Source: Paraburkholderia caballeronis (lineage in GTDB: Bacteria > Pseudomonadota > Gammaproteobacteria > Burkholderiales > Burkholderiaceae). Taken from it: a stretch of 64,000 bases of DNA. Made by a program: the position numbers and the translations under genes. The DNA is taken from assembly GCF_900104845.1 (NCBI RefSeq), contig NZ_FNSR01000002.1:1798001-1862000 (forward strand), given 5' to 3'. This document shows positions 60,715-64,000 of this stretch, in pieces. The notes beneath the pieces are model-generated. The model was not told where the DNA came from. It made no database searches and saw nothing but the letters and a program-made list of their open reading frames with translations. Every line of letters begins with the position of its first letter. The first letter of the stretch is position 1.

Positions 60715-61796
60715 TGCTGCAGCCAGCGCTGGAAGCGCCGCTCCGCCTGGGTCATCACCTCGCCCATCTGCCGGCCGTCGTATTCGATCGCGCCGCTCGC
60801 ATACTTCGGATTGGTCGGCATGTTCATGGTCTGCTCGGGCGTCAGGTACTGGAACGCGGCGGGATTGACCGGCCCGTATGCGCCGTCCACGCAGAAACCG
60901 GCGTTGTTCTTCGGCTGCAGCGCGAACTTGATGAACTCCCACGCGTAGTCGGCGCGCGGCGTGCCCTTCGACACGATCCAGTACGTGCGGTCCATGGTGA
61001 ACTCGTTCCAGACGATCTCGACCGGCGCGCCGCTGTTGCGCAGCGCGACGCCGTGCGCGTGCCAGACCGAGCCCATGTCCACTTCGCCGCCGCCGAGGAG
61101 TTCGCGGATCTGCGGGCCGGTGGTCCACCAGACGCGCACGCTGTTCTTGATCTTGTCGAGGCTGTGGAACACGCGGTCGAGGTCGATCGGATAGAGCTTG
61201 TCGCGCGGCACGCCGTCCGCGAGCAGCGCGAACACGATCGTCTGCGACAGTTCGCGGCCGAGCGAGCGCGGGCCGGGGAACCGCTGCTGGTCCCAGAAGT
61301 CTTTCCACGTCTTGATCGAGCCGGGCGCGTATTTCTTCGTGTTGAAGCAGATGTTCGTCGAGTAAGCGTGATTGCAGACGGCGTTTTCGAGGATCAGGTT
61401 CGACGGCACCGAGCCGTGGCCGAGCACCGAATAGTTGATCGGTTCGAGCAGGTTCGCGTTCATCGCCTGGATCACGTTCGGCGCGCCGACCGTTTCGATG
61501 TCGAACTCGTAGACGCCGGTGCGCGCCTGCAACGCGAGTTTCGCGAACGACGCGCCGGTGGCGGTCTTGATCTCGATGCCGGTCGCCTTCGTGAACGGAT
61601 CGAACAGGTTCTTGCGCGCGGCGGCTTCCCACGTGCCGCCCTGCGAATTCACATACAGCACTTTCGGGTCGGCCCGCACGATCGCGGGCATCGCGAGCGC
61701 GGTCGCGGCGGCCGCGCCCGCGCGCAGCACGTTGCGGCGTTGCGTATCGACGGCGGCGGCAGGTTTGTCGTTGTTCGTGGTGGAGTTCGACATCAC
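60711..61796 (-). CDS. ABC transporter substrate-binding protein (PotD/extracellular solute-binding type)
   Basis: This 361-residue binding protein has a twin-arginine-like signal (QRRNVLRAGAAAATALAMPA), then VLYVNSQGGTWEAAARKNLF, VYEFDIETVGAPNVIQAMNA and a C-terminal TPRADYAWEFIKFALQPKNN. It recognises the imported compound in the periplasm. As the first gene of the minus-strand operon, its promoter must lie in 61797-62048, where GTATGCCATAC occurs. Confidence 0.9.
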   Translation of the reverse strand: MMSNSTTNNDKPAAAVDTQRRNVLRAGAAAATALAMPAIVRADPKVLYVNSQGGTWEAAARKNLFDPFTKATGIEIKTATGASFAKLALQARTGVYEFDIETVGAPNVIQAMNANLLEPINYSVLGHGSVPSNLILENAVCNHAYSTNICFNTKKYAPGSIKTWKDFWDQQRFPGPRSLGRELSQTIVFALLADGVPRDKLYPIDLDRVFHSLDKIKNSVRVWWTTGPQIRELLGGGEVDMGSVWHAHGVALRNSGAPVEIVWNEFTMDRTYWIVSKGTPRADYAWEFIKFALQPKNNAGFCVDGAYGPVNPAAFQYLTPEQTMNMPTNPKYASGAIEYDGRQMGEVMTQAERRFQRWLQQ

Positions 61797-61852
61797 GATT
61801 TCCGGTTGAGGTGGGAGACGTCAAGCAAGGCTGTATCGGTTAAAAGCAAGGG

Positions 61853-61863
61853 GTATGCCATAC
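61853..61863. promoter_or_regulatory. Dyad GTATG-C-CATAC upstream of the transporter operon
   Basis: This short inverted repeat lies 57 bases upstream of the binding-protein start. Its half-site is contained in the longer dyad at 46821-46836. The rest of 61797-62048 shows no gene. Confidence 0.45.
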
Positions 61864-62048
61864 AAACCTTGAGGGGCATCAAATAACCGCGCATCGCCCA
61901 TGTGTGTGGTGTACCACGTAAAAAGCGGGCGATGCGCGCGGGGTGCCGGCGATTCGCGATGCCCGACGCGGGTGCGTTCGAAGTCCGGAACGATGCCTCG
62001 CGGTGGGGCAAGGCTGCACTCCGATCAGGCGTCGCGCCGGGCAGCGGC

Positions 62049-63236
62049 TCAGAACTTGTGGCGGATGCCGACGAGGCCGAGCAACTGGTGGTTCGAATCG
62101 GACGCGGTTGCGCCGGTGATCGCCGCCACGGCCGGGCCGCCGGTCGAATCGGTGCCGGATGCGCGCTGATAGAACGCGTCGATGAACAGGTCGGTGCGCT
62201 TCGACAGGAAGTAGTCCGCGCCGACGTTCACCTGGTGGTAGATCGCCGGGCCGACGCCGTCCGCGTTGCCGTTGTGCGTGTACGTGTACGCGAGCGCGAG
62301 CTGCAGCGCCGGGGTCAGCTGGTACATCAGGTTGCCTTCGGCGATGTTGAACACGGCGGTGCCGCGGAAGCCGGCCGGACGCGCGGCGAGACCCGCGATG
62401 TTCACGCTGCCGAGGTCGGTGAAGCGCGTGTTCGTGTAGGTGAGCGCGAAGGTCGTCTTGCCGAACACGTACTGGCCGGCCGCCGCGAAGATCTGCTGGG
62501 TCCGGGCCGTCGCGTAGCCGCTGAACGCCGGGTTCGTCATGTTGTTGGCGGTCGCGCTGTCGTTTGCCTTGCTGCCGAAGAACGAGAAGTTCGGCTGATA
62601 CGCGTCGTTGAACGCGACCGCGAGCGCGAGCGGCCCGTTCAGGTACTGCGCGCCGAGGCCCCACGTCTGCTTCTGCGAGAACTGGCCCGGCACGCCGCCG
62701 AAGCTGTAGTCGGCGCCGAACTGAAGGCCGTGCAGCGATGGGCTCACGTATTTGAGCGAGCTGTTGATCCGGTTGAAGTTGTCGAGGCCGTCGAGATCGC
62801 CGAGGTGGGTGCCGTAGCCGATGCCCGACGCCGCCCACGTGCCGCCGGACGGATACGGGCTGATGAAGTCGTACTGGATCGTCGCCTGGCGGCCGGCCGA
62901 CACCGCGCCGTACGTCTTGCTCGCCAGCCCGACGTAGGCGCCGCGGCCGAACAGCGTGCCGCCCTGGCCGATCGTGCCGTTGGTGGTGCTGAAGCCGCCT
63001 TCCAGCCGGAAGAACGTGCTGAGGCCGCCGCCGAGGTCCTCGTTGCCGCGGAAACCCCAGCGCGATCCGGACGCGTTGCCGCTCGTCATCGCATACTGTT
63101 TTTCTCCCTTCGCGTTGCTATTGAACGTCAGACCCGCATCGACGACGCCGTACAGCGTGACCGAGCTTTGCGCGTGCGCGGTCGACAGACATCCGAGCGT
63201 GGTGGACGTCGCGGCGATCATCATGATCTTTTTCAT
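62049..63236 (-). CDS. Outer-membrane porin (Porin_4 family)
   Basis: This 395-residue porin starts MKKIMMIAATSTTLGCLSTA, with cleavage before QSSVTLYGVVDAGLTFNSNA, and has RWGFRGNEDLGGGLSTFFRL and FGRGAYVGLASKTYGAVSAG. The C-terminus HKF ends with Phe, as required for outer-membrane assembly. The ATG at 63236 is chosen by the signal peptide. It is upstream of the transporter operon and on the same strand, and probably admits the same substrate. Confidence 0.92.
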   Translation of the reverse strand: MKKIMMIAATSTTLGCLSTAHAQSSVTLYGVVDAGLTFNSNAKGEKQYAMTSGNASGSRWGFRGNEDLGGGLSTFFRLEGGFSTTNGTIGQGGTLFGRGAYVGLASKTYGAVSAGRQATIQYDFISPYPSGGTWAASGIGYGTHLGDLDGLDNFNRINSSLKYVSPSLHGLQFGADYSFGGVPGQFSQKQTWGLGAQYLNGPLALAVAFNDAYQPNFSFFGSKANDSATANNMTNPAFSGYATARTQQIFAAAGQYVFGKTTFALTYTNTRFTDLGSVNIAGLAARPAGFRGTAVFNIAEGNLMYQLTPALQLALAYTYTHNGNADGVGPAIYHQVNVGADYFLSKRTDLFIDAFYQRASGTDSTGGPAVAAITGATASDSNHQLLGLVGIRHKF

Positions 63237-63515
63237 CGTGGGTTCCCCAAGGTAATAAGCGTCCGGAAGGACGACTGGATTGTCGGCGCGGCTGCGCCGT
63301 ATGCACTTCGAACCGGTGCGGCGAGAAGCGCCGCGCGTTCGCGCGGTTCTCTTCGCCGGCTTCATTCCAATTGCGCATCGAGTCGATTCGGATTCCGTAT
63401 TAATATGGAATCGATCGTGGACAGGAAATTCAGCTCGTCGTCGTCGATGCTGCGTCAGTCAGTCAACCGGGCGCGGCCTTGCCACCAGCCGCCGCGCCCG
63501 GGTCCATCCAGTCGC

Positions 63516-64000
63516 TCAGGTCGTGGCGGTCGATACGACCGTGCGGCCATGCAGCACGTAGTTGCCGTCCTCGCCGAACAGCGCCGAGATCGGCCACGGA
63601 TTCGCGAAGCGCAGCCACAGCCGCAGCATGTGCCGCTGCTGCTGATGCTCGGGGCCGTTCACGAAACTCGTGCGCGAGTGCAGCGTCGTCAGGTTGTTGC
63701 AGAACGCGATCTCGCCGGGCGCCATCATGAAGTCGAGCCGCAGGTCGTCGCGTTGCGTCAGCGAGTCGAGGTAGTCGAGGGCTTCGCGCTCAAGCGGCGT
63801 CAGCGGAATGCCGCGCTTGTCCGCGCCCGCGTTGATCTGGTTGCGGATGTAGCGGCAGCGCACGACGCCGTCCTGGTGGCCGAACACCGGCAGCGGCTGC
63901 GCCGATACGCCGTTGCCGCTCAGCGCCTCCTCGCGGCGGATGTAGTAGAAGCCGTTGTACAGCAGCCCGAGATATTCCGGATGCTCCGCGAGGATGATGT
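63516..64000 (-). CDS. TauD/TfdA-family dioxygenase, 5' end outside window
   Basis: The minus-strand frame is open to the window edge. It has IILAEHPEYLGLLYNGFYYI, FCNNLTTLHSRTSFVNG with distal His, and RHMLRLWLRF with the 2-oxoglutarate Arg. The proximal HxD lies outside the window. Its pattern resembles the C-terminal half of the dioxygenase at 19792. About 161 residues are visible. It is upstream of the second porin, so both catabolic clusters combine a porin and a TauD-type enzyme. Confidence 0.87.
   Translation of the reverse strand, partial: IILAEHPEYLGLLYNGFYYIRREEALSGNGVSAQPLPVFGHQDGVVRCRYIRNQINAGADKRGIPLTPLEREALDYLDSLTQRDDLRLDFMMAPGEIAFCNNLTTLHSRTSFVNGPEHQQQRHMLRLWLRFANPWPISALFGEDGNYVLHGRTVVSTATT

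Noticed and set aside
1..64000. CRISPR array
   Set aside because: No regularly spaced direct repeats of 25-40 bases were seen, and no cas-like gene.
1..64000. Selenoprotein gene with in-frame TGA near selB/selC
   Set aside because: No formate dehydrogenase or other selenoprotein-like frame interrupted by TGA with a downstream hairpin was recognised in the window.

Overview
The window is high-GC proteobacterial DNA that looks like a Burkholderia/Paraburkholderia-type chromosome. The evidence is strongly GC-biased codons, Porin_4-type porins beginning with the mature sequence QSSVT(I/L)YG, many LysR regulators, and SelB next to selC. The species cannot be fixed from sequence alone.

Layout. 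(1) 1-1619: 3' part of selB and a complete selC (tRNA-Sec, anticodon TCA). (2) 1620-23850: a composite genomic island at the 3' end of selC. It holds an IS3 remnant, a small LysR / alpha-beta-barrel / DUF2867 group, a broken GntR, a catabolic block at 5.3-22.0 kb, an ISNCY-type transposase fragment, a 16-bp copy of the selC 3' end at 22725-22740, and a frameshifted P4-type integrase. (3) 23966-27260: class II aldolase, HAD dehalogenase, LysR, and a decayed MobA-like gene. (4) 27262-39128: a detoxification/redox neighbourhood in which small regulators (HxlR, TetR, LysR, HxlR) are each paired with short-chain dehydrogenases, an MFS pump, an epoxide hydrolase and NADP-binding oxidoreductases; a frameshifted H-NS-like gene lies here. 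(5) 39230-52742: mixed chromosomal genes (DUF2322, Tat-exported phosphatase, cytochrome b561, NmrA protein, serine hydrolase/LysR pair, a deletion-fused AraC/aldo-keto reductase scar, gamma-glutamyltransferase-family enzyme, zinc metallopeptidase, large catalase). (6) 53474-64000: a second catabolic cluster with an LLM flavin monooxygenase, polyamine-type ABC transporter, ADP-forming acyl-CoA synthetase-like protein, enoyl-CoA hydratase, porin and a partial TauD-type dioxygenase.

The most interesting unit is the 5.3-22.0 kb block. It encodes a cupin of the 3-hydroxyanthranilate 3,4-dioxygenase family, an aminomuconate-semialdehyde-type dehydrogenase, a RidA-type 2-aminomuconate deaminase, 4-oxalocrotonate decarboxylase, tautomerase, 2-oxopent-4-enoate hydratase, hydroxy-oxovalerate aldolase and acetaldehyde dehydrogenase. 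This is the complete 2-aminomuconate meta route to pyruvate and acetyl-CoA. It has no recognisable ACMS decarboxylase; instead the first gene is a carboxymuconolactone-decarboxylase-family protein. Around it are two related MBL-fold lactonase-like hydrolases, a DAO-type FAD oxidase with a second RidA, an SsuABC/TauABC-type importer, an Fe/2OG dioxygenase and a porin. Palindromes containing AATCGATT lie upstream of three of its transcription units, as expected for one GntR-family regulator (10849-11547). I infer an island-borne pathway for an aminophenol- or hydroxyanthranilate-yielding compound whose identity is open.
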